This document shows, piece by piece, positions 34,873 through 44,858 of a stretch of 64,000 nt of DNA. The notes under the pieces were generated by a model. That model did not search any database. It was given only the letters and a program-made list of their open reading frames with translations, and was not told the DNA's origin. The position numbers and the translations under genes were made by a program. The DNA is taken from NCBI GenBank assembly GCA_029906195.1, contig JARWSJ010000002.1, forward strand, positions 744,001 through 808,000. Reading direction: 5' to 3'. The first letter of the stretch is position 1. Each line of letters starts with the position of its first letter. This stretch comes from Chitinophagaceae bacterium 26-R-25. GTDB taxonomy: Bacteria; Bacteroidota; Bacteroidia; Chitinophagales; Chitinophagaceae.

Positions 34873-35244
34873 ATGATTAAACGAATTCACATTGCCGTTG
34901 TTGTAACAGTTCTCATTATTACATCTTGTGCAACTTCAATGACACCAATGCAAGTAAACAATACGCTGCCTACTTTGACAATGTCAAAGTATATTTCACA
35001 AGCACAAGCAGACGAGAATGTGAAAAATGGCACATGTAAATACTTAGCAAAAAATAGAACTTATGCTGCACCTATGGGACTTTCGACAAAAGAAGATTTA
35101 AGATATGGTGCAAAAGGAATTGACGAATGGGTAAAACTTGATGGTGGTAATGCTTATGTATTAAAAAATTACAGATGGGTCACTGTAGACAATTATGGTA
35201 GTACTCAACTAACTATTGATTTTGACACCATGATATGTGAGTAA
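34873..35244 (+). CDS. Small lipoprotein of unknown function
   Basis: A 123-aa protein started at the ATG at 34873. It has a basic N terminus, a hydrophobic stretch and a lipobox (LIITSC, Cys near residue 19). The remainder contains KYISQAQADENVKNGTCKYL with further cysteines, and a beta-rich C-terminal part (NAYVLKNYRWVTVDNYG). No family recognised. It sits 58 nt before the large helicase gene. Confidence 0.6.
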   Translation: MIKRIHIAVVVTVLIITSCATSMTPMQVNNTLPTLTMSKYISQAQADENVKNGTCKYLAKNRTYAAPMGLSTKEDLRYGAKGIDEWVKLDGGNAYVLKNYRWVTVDNYGSTQLTIDFDTMICE

Positions 35245-35302
35245 CCTTGTTATACATTCGAGTGTTTTACTCTTTGGGAAAAGCGATTTCATCTAATTAC
35301 AA

Positions 35303-38300
35303 ATGAAAAAAGATAAATACTTACAGATATTTAATTATTTACTTGAGTTTTCAAAACTTAGGAGTAATCCAGTAAGAAACATTGAGAGTTCCGACACTTT
35401 ATATCCTGAGAAGGTTTGGTTTGCCGACTTTCCACAATATGATTTATTTGATTGCATCACTTTTCCGAATTACAATCAGGATGTTGACTACTGGTTGAAG
35501 ATTACCAAACCTAAAGGTGAACCAACACCGCCAATATTTGCCAAGTTAAGTGAAACGCTTACTGACTGGATTTTAAAGGAAAGTTTGATTGATGAAAATG
35601 GAACCCCGATTTTAAAGGACACAATTCTTAAAAACGGTAAGACAATTTCTTTAGCAGAAAAGCCCGAAGTTAAAGCAGAGTTTCAAACTTATCTCAACAA
35701 TAAATGGATTGAAGATTTAGAATTTTACAACAAGGAACTTGAAACTTATGAAGTGAAATTTGCGGAGTATGAAAAGCAAAGCAAAACATACAAGCACCTT
35801 TTCAGCATTTACAACAAAATCCAACAATTCGGAGAAGAATTTGAATTAATTGTTGGGGTTGGACTTTTGCATTTTCAAGAGGATCCAAATAGCCCAGTAA
35901 TTTGTAGACACATTCTTACATCCAAAGCGGAAATTACTTTCGAATTTTCAGCAAAAGAATCTTTCGTAAAAGTTTCTCCTAGTAATGAGAACGAAATACA
36001 AATTGAAACAGATGCAATACTTGACTTGTTTGAGCAGTTTGATTTAGCTGACATAATTGAAGCAGAGAAAAACGTTGCTGAATTTTTAAAACAGAAAAAT
36101 ATTACTGACAGCCCGTTTGATAATCAGATTAAAGAAGCAATTCAAATTTTCGCTGACAGAATACGAACAGACGGACAATCAAAAGATGATTTGGCAAAGT
36201 CAAAAGAAATTCCAAAAAAGCCAACAGTCTTTTTCGCACCAGCTTTGCTACTGAGAAAAAGAAATACAAGAAGTTTTACAGCGCTCTATGAAAAAATAAT
36301 AGAGAACATAACCACAGCAAACGATTCAATAGACATTCCTTCAATAAATGACATCATCGGTTATTTACAGAACCCCGAAGATTTTCCAAGTGATTCAGAA
36401 AATGAAAGTTCAGGGTCATTAAATGATGAAACAATTTACTTCCCCAAAAAATACAACGATGAGCAAATTGAAATCGTAGAAAAGGCAAGACGAAACAATA
36501 AAGTGTTGGTTCAGGGACCACCAGGCACAGGAAAATCTCACACCATTGCAAACTTGATTTGCCACCTTTTGGCAAACGGCAAAAAAGTTTTGGTTACAGC
36601 TTACACAAAAAGGGCCTTAGAAGTTTTGAAAAACCAATTGCCAAAAGATTTTCAAAACTTAACTGTAAATCTTTTAAGTGGTGATTCAGCTTCTATTCAA
36701 GACCTTGAGGCAAGTGTTAACGGAATCAATGATGAGCTTTCAAGAGTTGCAAACCTGGACAACTATAAAAAAGAGATTAGGGAAAACGAAACAGAGTTGT
36801 CTTTGTTGAAAGAACAAAAGGCAAATACAAAAAATGAGTGGCTGAAAGTTAAAGAGAAGGCTACAAGACGGCAAAACATAAATCGTATTTATCAGGGAAC
36901 ACTTTCGGAAATTGCAGAACGAATTGAAAAAGAAGTTGGCGATTTCGCTTGGTTCAAAGATGAATTTACGGATATCGGAAAAATTGATTTGCTCGCAGAT
37001 ATTGAAAACTTCAATTCGCTTGCAAGACATTACGAAAATATTGATTGGAGTGTTTTCAATTTCATAATTCCGGAGAAAGAAAACCTTCTTTCACTTTCTG
37101 AACTTATAGAATATCGCAAGATTGCAAACGAGCTAGTTCAAAAATATTCTTCAAAAGGCGAACACATCACTATCAACTGCGAAGATTATCCTGAACTAAA
37201 AAAACAGTTGCAATCATTACTCAAATTGTTTTCAGAAATTGAAAACAAAGCTTTGCCTTTCAAGGAAAAACTCATTAGCAATTATCGCAACAATCTTTTC
37301 ATTTGGAAAGACAAACTTTCAAGAACTGCGAACATATTAGCCGAACTGCCAGACGAAAAATTAAAACAGTTTGAGAGAAGTGTTGAAATAAAATATCCGA
37401 TTGACAAAAGTTTAATTCAGCTAAAGAGTGATGCGGAATTTCTTTTACAATTATTGAGTGAAGGGAAAAAATTACGGGGATTACTTTCTGTTTTCATCAA
37501 TCCTCTTGCACCTGCCAATGTGAAGCAACGAAAATATTTTATTCAAGGTGTTCAGGTAAACGGCAGTGATTGTGATACGGAACAAGAATTTAAAACTGTA
37601 TTAGCTGACATAAAAACAAAGCAGGACTTTGAAGAACTTAAAGTCATTTGGGAAATAGAACCAATCGGAAACGTAAAATCCTATTCTGACAAAGCAAAGT
37701 TTTATCGACAACTCAAAGAAGATACAGAAGGTTTAATCAATTTGCTTTCAGAAGCAAACAAAGTAAAATCACAGATAGAATCAATTTCATCAGTGATAAT
37801 TCAAGATTATGAAAGTGCCAATGTTTACAGTATAATTGAAGAGACCGATTATAATTTTTTGCTTTCACAATCAAACGCATTTAAGGCAAAAATTGTTGAA
37901 GCAAACAGTCACCTTTCAATTCAAAATATTCATCCGATTGCAACGAGAATAACTAGTACCGTTGCAAACATTGATACGGAAAAATACGAACAGCATCTTT
38001 CGGAAATTGACGAGTTAATTTCAGAGAAAGAAAAATACAACAACTACAAAAAACTTCAGGACAATCTTCACCAACATTTACCGATACTAGTAAAAGAAAT
38101 TTTGGAAAACACTTTTGATTTTTCAAATCTCAGGCAAATTGAAAATGCTATTTACTTCAAACATGCCTTCGCCGAAATTAAGAAGTCGTTAGCTGAAGAT
38201 TACGAAACAGAACTGACTGTAAAGTTATCAGACCTTGATCGGTATGAGGAGAAACTAATTTCAACAATCGCCTCAAAAAAAGCGTGGCTAAGTGTGTTAG

Positions 38301-40663
38301 ATGGACTGAGTAAAAATTACTTGTTGCGTCAGCACTTGCAAGCGTGGGTGCAAGCTGTAAAGAAAATTGGAAAGACAGGGACAGGGATAAGAGCATTGAA
38401 ATTTCGGAAGGAAGCGCAGCATCAAATGGAGAAGTGTAAAGATTCTGTTCCGTGTTGGGTAATGCCTCTTTACAAAGTTGCAGAAACAATAAATCCTGGA
38501 CAGGGGATGTATGACTATGTAATTGTTGATGAAGCAAGCCAACTGGGTGCAGATGCAATTTTCTTACTCTACATTTCAAAGAATATAATTATTGTGGGAG
38601 ACGACAAACAAACCTCTCCTGAATATGTGGGTGTGGATGCAAACTCAATGACACCGCATATTAACCGACACTTGCAAAACATTCCTTTTGCGAATTACTA
38701 CGGTACAGAGTTTAGCTTCTTTGACCATGCAAAAAGATTTTGCAATGGAATGACCGTATTGCGTGAGCATTTCAGATGTATGCCTGAAATAATTGAGTTC
38801 TGTAATAAACATTTTTATGCTCCAGATGGGAAGGGTTTGTATCCGCTAAAACAGTATGCTGAAAACAGAATTGAACCATTAAGACATGAGTATTGTCAAA
38901 GTGGTTATGTTGACGGAACATATCAGAACATCACAAACAAAGTTGAAGCAGAAGCAATCGCAAATAAAATTGCTGATCTTGTTGTTGATGAAAATTACAA
39001 AGGAAAATCCTTTGGCGTTATAGGATTACAAGGTAATAAACAAGCAACCATAATTGAAAGTTTGATTATTAAAAAAATTGGTGAGGTTGAATTTAAGAAG
39101 CGTGGAATAGTTTGTGGAACATCCGCAAGTTTTCAAGGTGATGAGAGAGACATCATGTTTTTAAGTTTGGTTACAGCACACAACCACAACCGAGCAGCAT
39201 TGACCAAGCCAGAAGATGAAAGAAGATTTAATGTTGCAGTCAGTAGAGCAAAGGAACAAGTTTGGCTTTTCCATTCGGTGCTTTTAGAGGATTTGAGCAA
39301 TACAAATGATTTGCGTTACAAGTTGCTTGATCATTTTCTTAATTTCAAGCCGCAGCCAATTCCGCCCCAAAGAACTTTCGAAAGAACTTTGGGAGCGCAA
39401 CCTGAACCATTTGAAAGTTGGTTTGAAGTTGATGTTTACAACGACGTCGTTACAAATAATTACAGGGTGATTCCGCAATATAAAGTCGCGAAAGGAAGAT
39501 ATAGAATTGATTTGGTTGTTGTCCTCTCAAACGGAATCAAAATAGCAATAGAATGTGATGGAGATAAATATCACGGTGCGGAGCAATTCACAAATGATTT
39601 GATGCGACAAAAAGTTTTGGAAAGATGTGGTTGGCAATTTTTCCGAGTTAGAGGTGGTGAATATTATTCTAATCGCAAGAACGCACTGGAACCACTTTGG
39701 AAACTTCTTCGTGCAAATAACATTCAAAAAGAGGAACCGGTAATTACAAAAAATCCTGGGCAGAATGGACAAGAAGAAATTAATGATGTACTAGTTGAAA
39801 CTATTAAATCACAGGCTAAGAAGACTGGCGTGATAACGAAACAGCAAATTGAACAACCGGATTTGTTTTCTAGGTATGAGGAATCTTCGATAATTTTTAA
39901 GAAAGAAGAATTGCCGCAAGAGCAAGCTACGAAGGAAGAAAATGAGCTTCTAAAGACGTCATGGGAGTCACATATGTTATTCTGGAGTTCAGTTTCACTT
40001 CCTGGCTATAAGTATTCCGAGAAAAAAAACGCATGGTGGAAGAAAAAGGATGTTAGACAAGCGAATATTGAGATTTCTAAAAATGAAAACATTCTAAGCG
40101 AAAATAAAATGAAAACAAATTCTAATCTGTTTTCATTTCCTGAGATTTTAGTTTTCACTTCAGGGTACAATGTTTACAAAGTGGCAAACAGAGGATTGAC
40201 AAGTCAATCACAAGTTATTTCGCAAATTGAATTTGAAGAAGGTGAAAAGCCAATCTACTTTACAGGCACAGGAAATTATTCTGGCTATCTGGTCGTAGCT
40301 TTTCAAAATGGAAAGGCAGGAAAAATTTCTATGACGGCTTTTCAAACCGAGCAAAAAAGAAAGAAACTTAAAAACGCTTTTAATGATGAATCAAAATTGA
40401 TTTTTATTGAACATATTGAAGATGATATTGACTTAGTTGCTCTGAGCAGCATTGACAAAGTTGTTTTGTTCAATACAAATAAAATTAATACAGTTGAAAG
40501 CAGAACGACAAAAGGTGTTCAAGTAATGAAACCCAAAGAGAACAGTTTTATGAAAAAAGTAAAACGATTGAATCAGGTGAAACTACAAGATGCAGAATAT
40601 TATCGGAAGGATGAAGGTTTAAATGTTGTTGGCTATTATTTAAAACAAGGAGACGAAATTTGA
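35303..40663 (+). CDS. SF1 DNA2/NAM7-type helicase with nuclease domain and GyrA-CTD-like tail
   Basis: A 1786-aa protein. Walker A (QGPPGTGKSHTIAN) is near residue 403-415 and Walker B (VIVDEASQLGAD) near 1073-1084; a long coiled-coil insertion lies between, as in DNA2/NAM7 (AAA_11/AAA_12) proteins. GDDKQTSPE (near 1101) and NVAVSRAKEQ (near 1306) complete the helicase. Near 1414 IAIECDGDKYHG then VLERCGWQFFRVR marks an MTES_1575/PD-(D/E)XK-like nuclease. From about 1610 the sequence repeats strand patterns of the GyrA/ParC C-terminal pinwheel (GKAGKISMTAF, DKVVLFNT, TTKGVQVMK). Its end lies 16 nt from the convergent hsdR end, so it belongs beside the type I restriction operon in a defence cluster. 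Confidence 0.85.
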   Translation: MKKDKYLQIFNYLLEFSKLRSNPVRNIESSDTLYPEKVWFADFPQYDLFDCITFPNYNQDVDYWLKITKPKGEPTPPIFAKLSETLTDWILKESLIDENGTPILKDTILKNGKTISLAEKPEVKAEFQTYLNNKWIEDLEFYNKELETYEVKFAEYEKQSKTYKHLFSIYNKIQQFGEEFELIVGVGLLHFQEDPNSPVICRHILTSKAEITFEFSAKESFVKVSPSNENEIQIETDAILDLFEQFDLADIIEAEKNVAEFLKQKNITDSPFDNQIKEAIQIFADRIRTDGQSKDDLAKSKEIPKKPTVFFAPALLLRKRNTRSFTALYEKIIENITTANDSIDIPSINDIIGYLQNPEDFPSDSENESSGSLNDETIYFPKKYNDEQIEIVEKARRNNKVLVQGPPGTGKSHTIANLICHLLANGKKVLVTAYTKRALEVLKNQLPKDFQNLTVNLLSGDSASIQDLEASVNGINDELSRVANLDNYKKEIRENETELSLLKEQKANTKNEWLKVKEKATRRQNINRIYQGTLSEIAERIEKEVGDFAWFKDEFTDIGKIDLLADIENFNSLARHYENIDWSVFNFIIPEKENLLSLSELIEYRKIANELVQKYSSKGEHITINCEDYPELKKQLQSLLKLFSEIENKALPFKEKLISNYRNNLFIWKDKLSRTANILAELPDEKLKQFERSVEIKYPIDKSLIQLKSDAEFLLQLLSEGKKLRGLLSVFINPLAPANVKQRKYFIQGVQVNGSDCDTEQEFKTVLADIKTKQDFEELKVIWEIEPIGNVKSYSDKAKFYRQLKEDTEGLINLLSEANKVKSQIESISSVIIQDYESANVYSIIEETDYNFLLSQSNAFKAKIVEANSHLSIQNIHPIATRITSTVANIDTEKYEQHLSEIDELISEKEKYNNYKKLQDNLHQHLPILVKEILENTFDFSNLRQIENAIYFKHAFAEIKKSLAEDYETELTVKLSDLDRYEEKLISTIASKKAWLSVLDGLSKNYLLRQHLQAWVQAVKKIGKTGTGIRALKFRKEAQHQMEKCKDSVPCWVMPLYKVAETINPGQGMYDYVIVDEASQLGADAIFLLYISKNIIIVGDDKQTSPEYVGVDANSMTPHINRHLQNIPFANYYGTEFSFFDHAKRFCNGMTVLREHFRCMPEIIEFCNKHFYAPDGKGLYPLKQYAENRIEPLRHEYCQSGYVDGTYQNITNKVEAEAIANKIADLVVDENYKGKSFGVIGLQGNKQATIIESLIIKKIGEVEFKKRGIVCGTSASFQGDERDIMFLSLVTAHNHNRAALTKPEDERRFNVAVSRAKEQVWLFHSVLLEDLSNTNDLRYKLLDHFLNFKPQPIPPQRTFERTLGAQPEPFESWFEVDVYNDVVTNNYRVIPQYKVAKGRYRIDLVVVLSNGIKIAIECDGDKYHGAEQFTNDLMRQKVLERCGWQFFRVRGGEYYSNRKNALEPLWKLLRANNIQKEEPVITKNPGQNGQEEINDVLVETIKSQAKKTGVITKQQIEQPDLFSRYEESSIIFKKEELPQEQATKEENELLKTSWESHMLFWSSVSLPGYKYSEKKNAWWKKKDVRQANIEISKNENILSENKMKTNSNLFSFPEILVFTSGYNVYKVANRGLTSQSQVISQIEFEEGEKPIYFTGTGNYSGYLVVAFQNGKAGKISMTAFQTEQKRKKLKNAFNDESKLIFIEHIEDDIDLVALSSIDKVVLFNTNKINTVESRTTKGVQVMKPKENSFMKKVKRLNQVKLQDAEYYRKDEGLNVVGYYLKQGDEI

Positions 40664-40679
40664 AAAACAAAATAAACCA

Positions 40680-43646
40680 CTAGTAATACTCTTTAATATA
40701 CGCATATGCCCGATCGAAAAGCACCTGATCTTTAATCTTGTATTTTGCCCAAAGAATCTTTCTCAAAGAACTTTGAACTTCTCTTTCGCCTTGATTAGAT
40801 TGTTGCCAACCGGGAAATCGTACGACGCGGACGATCGCATCAATGTCCGTAACAATTCTTTCAACAACAGCCGGAGTTTGGTCGGTTTTTAATTCTAAAA
40901 ACAACTCTGTCAACGCTGCCTGTGGAGTTTTCTCCTGAATCAGTTCTTCCAGTTCTTTTTCGGCTTGCACGGTTTCTTTGGCTAATTTGCAAAGTTCCTT
41001 GACAAATTCAATGGATGTAATCAAGCCTCTTTCCGCTTTATCTCGTAATTCTTCCAGTCGTTCGCTGAGCTTTTTGAATATAGGATTAGAAGCGTGTTTC
41101 TTAAAACGCGCTACAAGGATCTTCTCCAGTTTCTTAGCGTTCTTTGGATCGGGGTTGTTGAAGATTTCTTCGATCACATCAGCATCCAACACAAACTCCT
41201 CCAGCTGATGAACATCACCCACATGCACATTTTCATGAATTAGTTTTGTTGTTTGTGCTCCCAATGAAAACCAAAGTAGTTTTCCAATATTATCCGATGC
41301 CGGACGCACGGATTCAAAAACTTGAGACAACCATTTGTAGTCTGCATTATAAATATCAAGGATATTGTCGGGAGATAATGATTCCCAAAGTTTGGACAGG
41401 TATTTGAAATCCCTGGCAAATGCATCCTTTTTTTCATCCGTTTTAATGGCATTTTGTGCGGCTTCGAGCCCTTCAAAACCAACTAGACTCCTGTCCACTC
41501 CGTCAAAATGAACTAAAGCATTTTTCATGGCTTGTGGTAGTTGACCACGTAATTCCGATAGGTTAGATATTATTTGTACAACAGATTTTTCATCAAATTC
41601 CAATGCCTTTGCTGCATCATCAAACACTCCAAAATAATCTACTATGCGCCCAAAAGATTTATTAGGAAAGAGACGGTTGGTCCGGCAAATAGCTTGCAAG
41701 AGGGTATGGTCTTTCAGCGATTTATCCAGATACATAGTTTGCAGTATCGGTGCGTCAAATCCTGTGAGGAGTTTGGCCGTTACGATAATGAATTTCAAAT
41801 CGGACTGCGCATCGTTAAATTCATCTACAATCTTCTCTTGTTGTGATTTATCTATGCTCCATTTTTGTTTGAATTCCGGCTTGTCATTAGCAGTTGTAGA
41901 AATCACCACTCTGCTGGCCTCTTCTGGAAAGTGCTTGTCGAGCTCTTCCTTGTATTGAACACAAGCAAAACGATCCGGTGTTACGATCATGGCCTTAAAT
42001 CCATGCGGTGATACTTTCTCTTTAAAATGGATGGCAATATCTGCCACAATCTTAGAAACGCGCTCGGGTGATTTCAAGAACTCAGCCATCTTTGCAGACT
42101 TTTGATTTAATGCATCGGCTTCCTCATCGGTTAAAGCAGTTTCTTCCTGAAATTCCTTGAAGGCTTTATCAATGGTTTCTTTGTCCACGTGTACATCTAC
42201 CAGACGAGGTTCGAAATGCAATGGTAGCGTGGCTTCATCACGTATGGAATCCTGAAAGGTATAGCGTGACATATAACCGCCTGTATCTTCTGCCGCACCA
42301 AAAGCCCAAAATGTATTTTTATCAGCTTTGTTGACAGGCGTACCAGTGAGTCCGAACAGAAATGCATTAGGTAAGGAGGCTCGCATTTGCCTTCCCAAAT
42401 CGCCTTCCTGGGTACGGTGTGCTTCATCTACCAGGACGATGATATTCTCACGGGTATTCATATTGGGTTTGGCATCGCGGAACTTGTGAATCATAGAAAC
42501 GATGATCTTACGCGTATCGCGCTCAAGCATGCCTTGTAGCTCTCTGATGTTATCGGTGGTTTCTACATTTGCGATATCGGCAGCATTGAAAGTGCCGCTG
42601 ATTTGCGTATCCAAATCGGTACGATCCACCAGAATGATAACCGTTGGACTTTTCAGTTCAGGTGTGCGTCTCAGCTTCTGTGCGGCAAACACCATCAACA
42701 GCGATTTTCCGGAACCCTGAAAATGCCAGATTAACCCCTTTTTAACCCGACCTTCCTTAACCCGTTCTACAATTTTATTGGCGCCTTCATATTGTTGAAA
42801 ACGGGGAATGATTTTGATTCTGCGCTTTTTTTTATCCGTCGAGAACAACGAAAAATTGCGCATGATGTCCAGTAATCTTGCGGGTTTTAATAAATCGGAT
42901 AATTCCTTTCCAATTTCAGAAAGGCCTAGTCTCTTTGCCAACCCATCTTCATCATTTTCCAAACGCCATGGCGCCCAAAATTCTAAGGGACATCGGATGG
43001 CTCCGTAATACAATTCTTTTCCTTCCGTTGCGAACGAAAGTATGTTAGGTACAAACAATTGAGGTACGGTGTCTTCATAAATGTCATGTACTTCATGTGC
43101 GCCATCCAACCAACTTACTGAAGGACGTATGGGTGTTTTGGCTTCCCCCACCACAACTGGAATGCCGTTGATCATTAGGACAATATCTGGAATCTTGGTT
43201 TCGCGGTGATGGATGCGGTATTGATTGGTGATTACATAGCGGTTGTTGGATAGGTTTTCAAAATCGATGAGACGCACCGGTACATGTCGGTTGTTTTCAC
43301 CAAAAGGCATGGTTTTTTCACCTGTCATCCATTTAAAGAACTCTTCATTGGCTTTTACCAAGCCGATTTGATTGACCGCAATCAATACTGCTCTTAGTTT
43401 GTAAATGACTTCATCTGCCAAATCATGATTGGCGGCAATATCAGGATTTAAGCGAATCAAAGCGGCTTTGAGTTCGGGTTCTATCAATACTTCGTTTACG
43501 CCTCGCGGAATTTCGTTGGCCGATTGATAGATCCATTGTGTCCCATAACCCACTTTAGGCTCCTGGATCTCATTACTATTCAAATTCACCCCGCTGAGTT
43601 GCTGAATAATGTAATGCTCTACGCTATTGAGTTCGTTGAATCCCAT
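40680..43646 (-). CDS. hsdR: Type I restriction enzyme, R subunit
   Basis: A 988-aa translocase-nuclease. The N-terminal nuclease motif is PDIVLMINGIPVVVGEAKTP (D..ExK near 150-170). The motor has HFQGSGKSLL (Walker A, near residue 310) and LVDEAHRTQEG (DEAH box, near 407), then SF2 motifs (FGLTGTPV, TAKLLTGFDAP, QAICRTNR). The C-terminal helical region binds the methylase. It starts 2 nt after the hsdS gene end and shares its transcript. Subunit length and motifs are normal. Confidence 0.93.
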   Translation of the reverse strand: MGFNELNSVEHYIIQQLSGVNLNSNEIQEPKVGYGTQWIYQSANEIPRGVNEVLIEPELKAALIRLNPDIAANHDLADEVIYKLRAVLIAVNQIGLVKANEEFFKWMTGEKTMPFGENNRHVPVRLIDFENLSNNRYVITNQYRIHHRETKIPDIVLMINGIPVVVGEAKTPIRPSVSWLDGAHEVHDIYEDTVPQLFVPNILSFATEGKELYYGAIRCPLEFWAPWRLENDEDGLAKRLGLSEIGKELSDLLKPARLLDIMRNFSLFSTDKKKRRIKIIPRFQQYEGANKIVERVKEGRVKKGLIWHFQGSGKSLLMVFAAQKLRRTPELKSPTVIILVDRTDLDTQISGTFNAADIANVETTDNIRELQGMLERDTRKIIVSMIHKFRDAKPNMNTRENIIVLVDEAHRTQEGDLGRQMRASLPNAFLFGLTGTPVNKADKNTFWAFGAAEDTGGYMSRYTFQDSIRDEATLPLHFEPRLVDVHVDKETIDKAFKEFQEETALTDEEADALNQKSAKMAEFLKSPERVSKIVADIAIHFKEKVSPHGFKAMIVTPDRFACVQYKEELDKHFPEEASRVVISTTANDKPEFKQKWSIDKSQQEKIVDEFNDAQSDLKFIIVTAKLLTGFDAPILQTMYLDKSLKDHTLLQAICRTNRLFPNKSFGRIVDYFGVFDDAAKALEFDEKSVVQIISNLSELRGQLPQAMKNALVHFDGVDRSLVGFEGLEAAQNAIKTDEKKDAFARDFKYLSKLWESLSPDNILDIYNADYKWLSQVFESVRPASDNIGKLLWFSLGAQTTKLIHENVHVGDVHQLEEFVLDADVIEEIFNNPDPKNAKKLEKILVARFKKHASNPIFKKLSERLEELRDKAERGLITSIEFVKELCKLAKETVQAEKELEELIQEKTPQAALTELFLELKTDQTPAVVERIVTDIDAIVRVVRFPGWQQSNQGEREVQSSLRKILWAKYKIKDQVLFDRAYAYIKEYY

Positions 43647-43648
43647 GC

Positions 43649-44857
43649 CTAAAATATTTGATTGATAAGACTTTTTTGAAGGGCTTTTGAGCTTGATATT
43701 TTGGAAATTAACACGTTCATACTTATTTCTAATGATTCAATTTTACTTACTATTTCGATTTGTTTATTCTCTGTTTTTAATGGAAGAGAAATTGCATTAA
43801 TATTTTCTTGATTAATTGCAGGCTGAGCTGTAGTGAAAATGCGAGAAGCTATTTTGGATTGGCCTTTTTGAGATACTAAAAAATAGTACAGATATTTTGG
43901 AATTATCCCTTTTGGTTTAATTAAAACTACATTTGGATTAATTGTAGCCTTATCTACTTTGAAATCAACTATTGCAACTTTTCCAATAGTATTCCCTGTT
44001 TTAACCAGAATAATGTCTTTTTCAGATACCATTATTTCAGGCGACTCAAGATATTTTTCTTCAGAAATATAAGTTGCCTCTTTAAAGTCGAATTTATTTT
44101 CTTTGTCAATATCTTTTGCGCCAATTACAAGTGGTCCGTCATTTCTTAAATCTTCAACGGTATAGCCTCTCCAACCAATTCTTCCTTTAATAATTGAGAT
44201 ATCTTTCAACTTTACGAAAGGATCCCCATTTAACTGTCCATTTATTTCATCATCTTTAGTGAAATTGAAATTGTCTAGTAAGTATCGGTCAATATTTTGT
44301 CTTAAACTTCTTAAAACCTTTTCATCACTCTCAATCACCTTATCCATAGCCCAAAGCAATTCGGCCAGTTTGGCTTGTTGGTACTTCGGTGGGACGAAGA
44401 ATGCTTGATGTTTCAAATCACCCCAGTTAATTGTTGGGGAAAGTCCTCCTACAGATATGTCCACCATACGATGCATAAACTGGTCAGAATGCAAGAAAAA
44501 TGGAAACAGTCTTGGATCAATTACTTTTGAGTTTGCTCGAAAAACAAAAGCGTGGGCAGAACATATACCTTCAAAATCAACGATGGCAGCTTTACGTTGA
44601 TAAGCACGCCTTTTCCCAAAAATAACATCACCTGGATAACATTTTAATTTTCCGCCACTTACATCTTCAGGAGTACCGAATCGCTTGATATGGATATCCT
44701 CGGCGTCAATATGTTCTAACCCTACATACACTTTTAAGTTAGTATTATTTGGATCAACCGTTTCTGAAATCTTTGAAGCAATCTCTTCGAAACAAAACGA
44801 CTTCCAGTTTGATTTATTAAGGTTTTTCAAATCGATTATCTCTTGCAATGCTTCCAT
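43649..44857 (-). CDS. hsdS: Type I restriction system, specificity subunit
   Basis: A 402-aa protein with two target-recognition halves. The first half has a central conserved helix region (AELLWAMDKVIESDEKVLRSLRQ, in parts) and the second ends in KTENKQIEIVSKIESLE, the two coiled-coil spacers that space the bipartite target. Sequence between them is variable as expected. The start ATG is one base past the hsdM stop and the gene ends 2 nt before hsdR. It dictates the DNA target of the methylase and the restriction complex. Confidence 0.9.
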   Translation of the reverse strand: MEALQEIIDLKNLNKSNWKSFCFEEIASKISETVDPNNTNLKVYVGLEHIDAEDIHIKRFGTPEDVSGGKLKCYPGDVIFGKRRAYQRKAAIVDFEGICSAHAFVFRANSKVIDPRLFPFFLHSDQFMHRMVDISVGGLSPTINWGDLKHQAFFVPPKYQQAKLAELLWAMDKVIESDEKVLRSLRQNIDRYLLDNFNFTKDDEINGQLNGDPFVKLKDISIIKGRIGWRGYTVEDLRNDGPLVIGAKDIDKENKFDFKEATYISEEKYLESPEIMVSEKDIILVKTGNTIGKVAIVDFKVDKATINPNVVLIKPKGIIPKYLYYFLVSQKGQSKIASRIFTTAQPAINQENINAISLPLKTENKQIEIVSKIESLEISMNVLISKISSSKALQKSLINQIF

Positions 44858-44858
44858 A

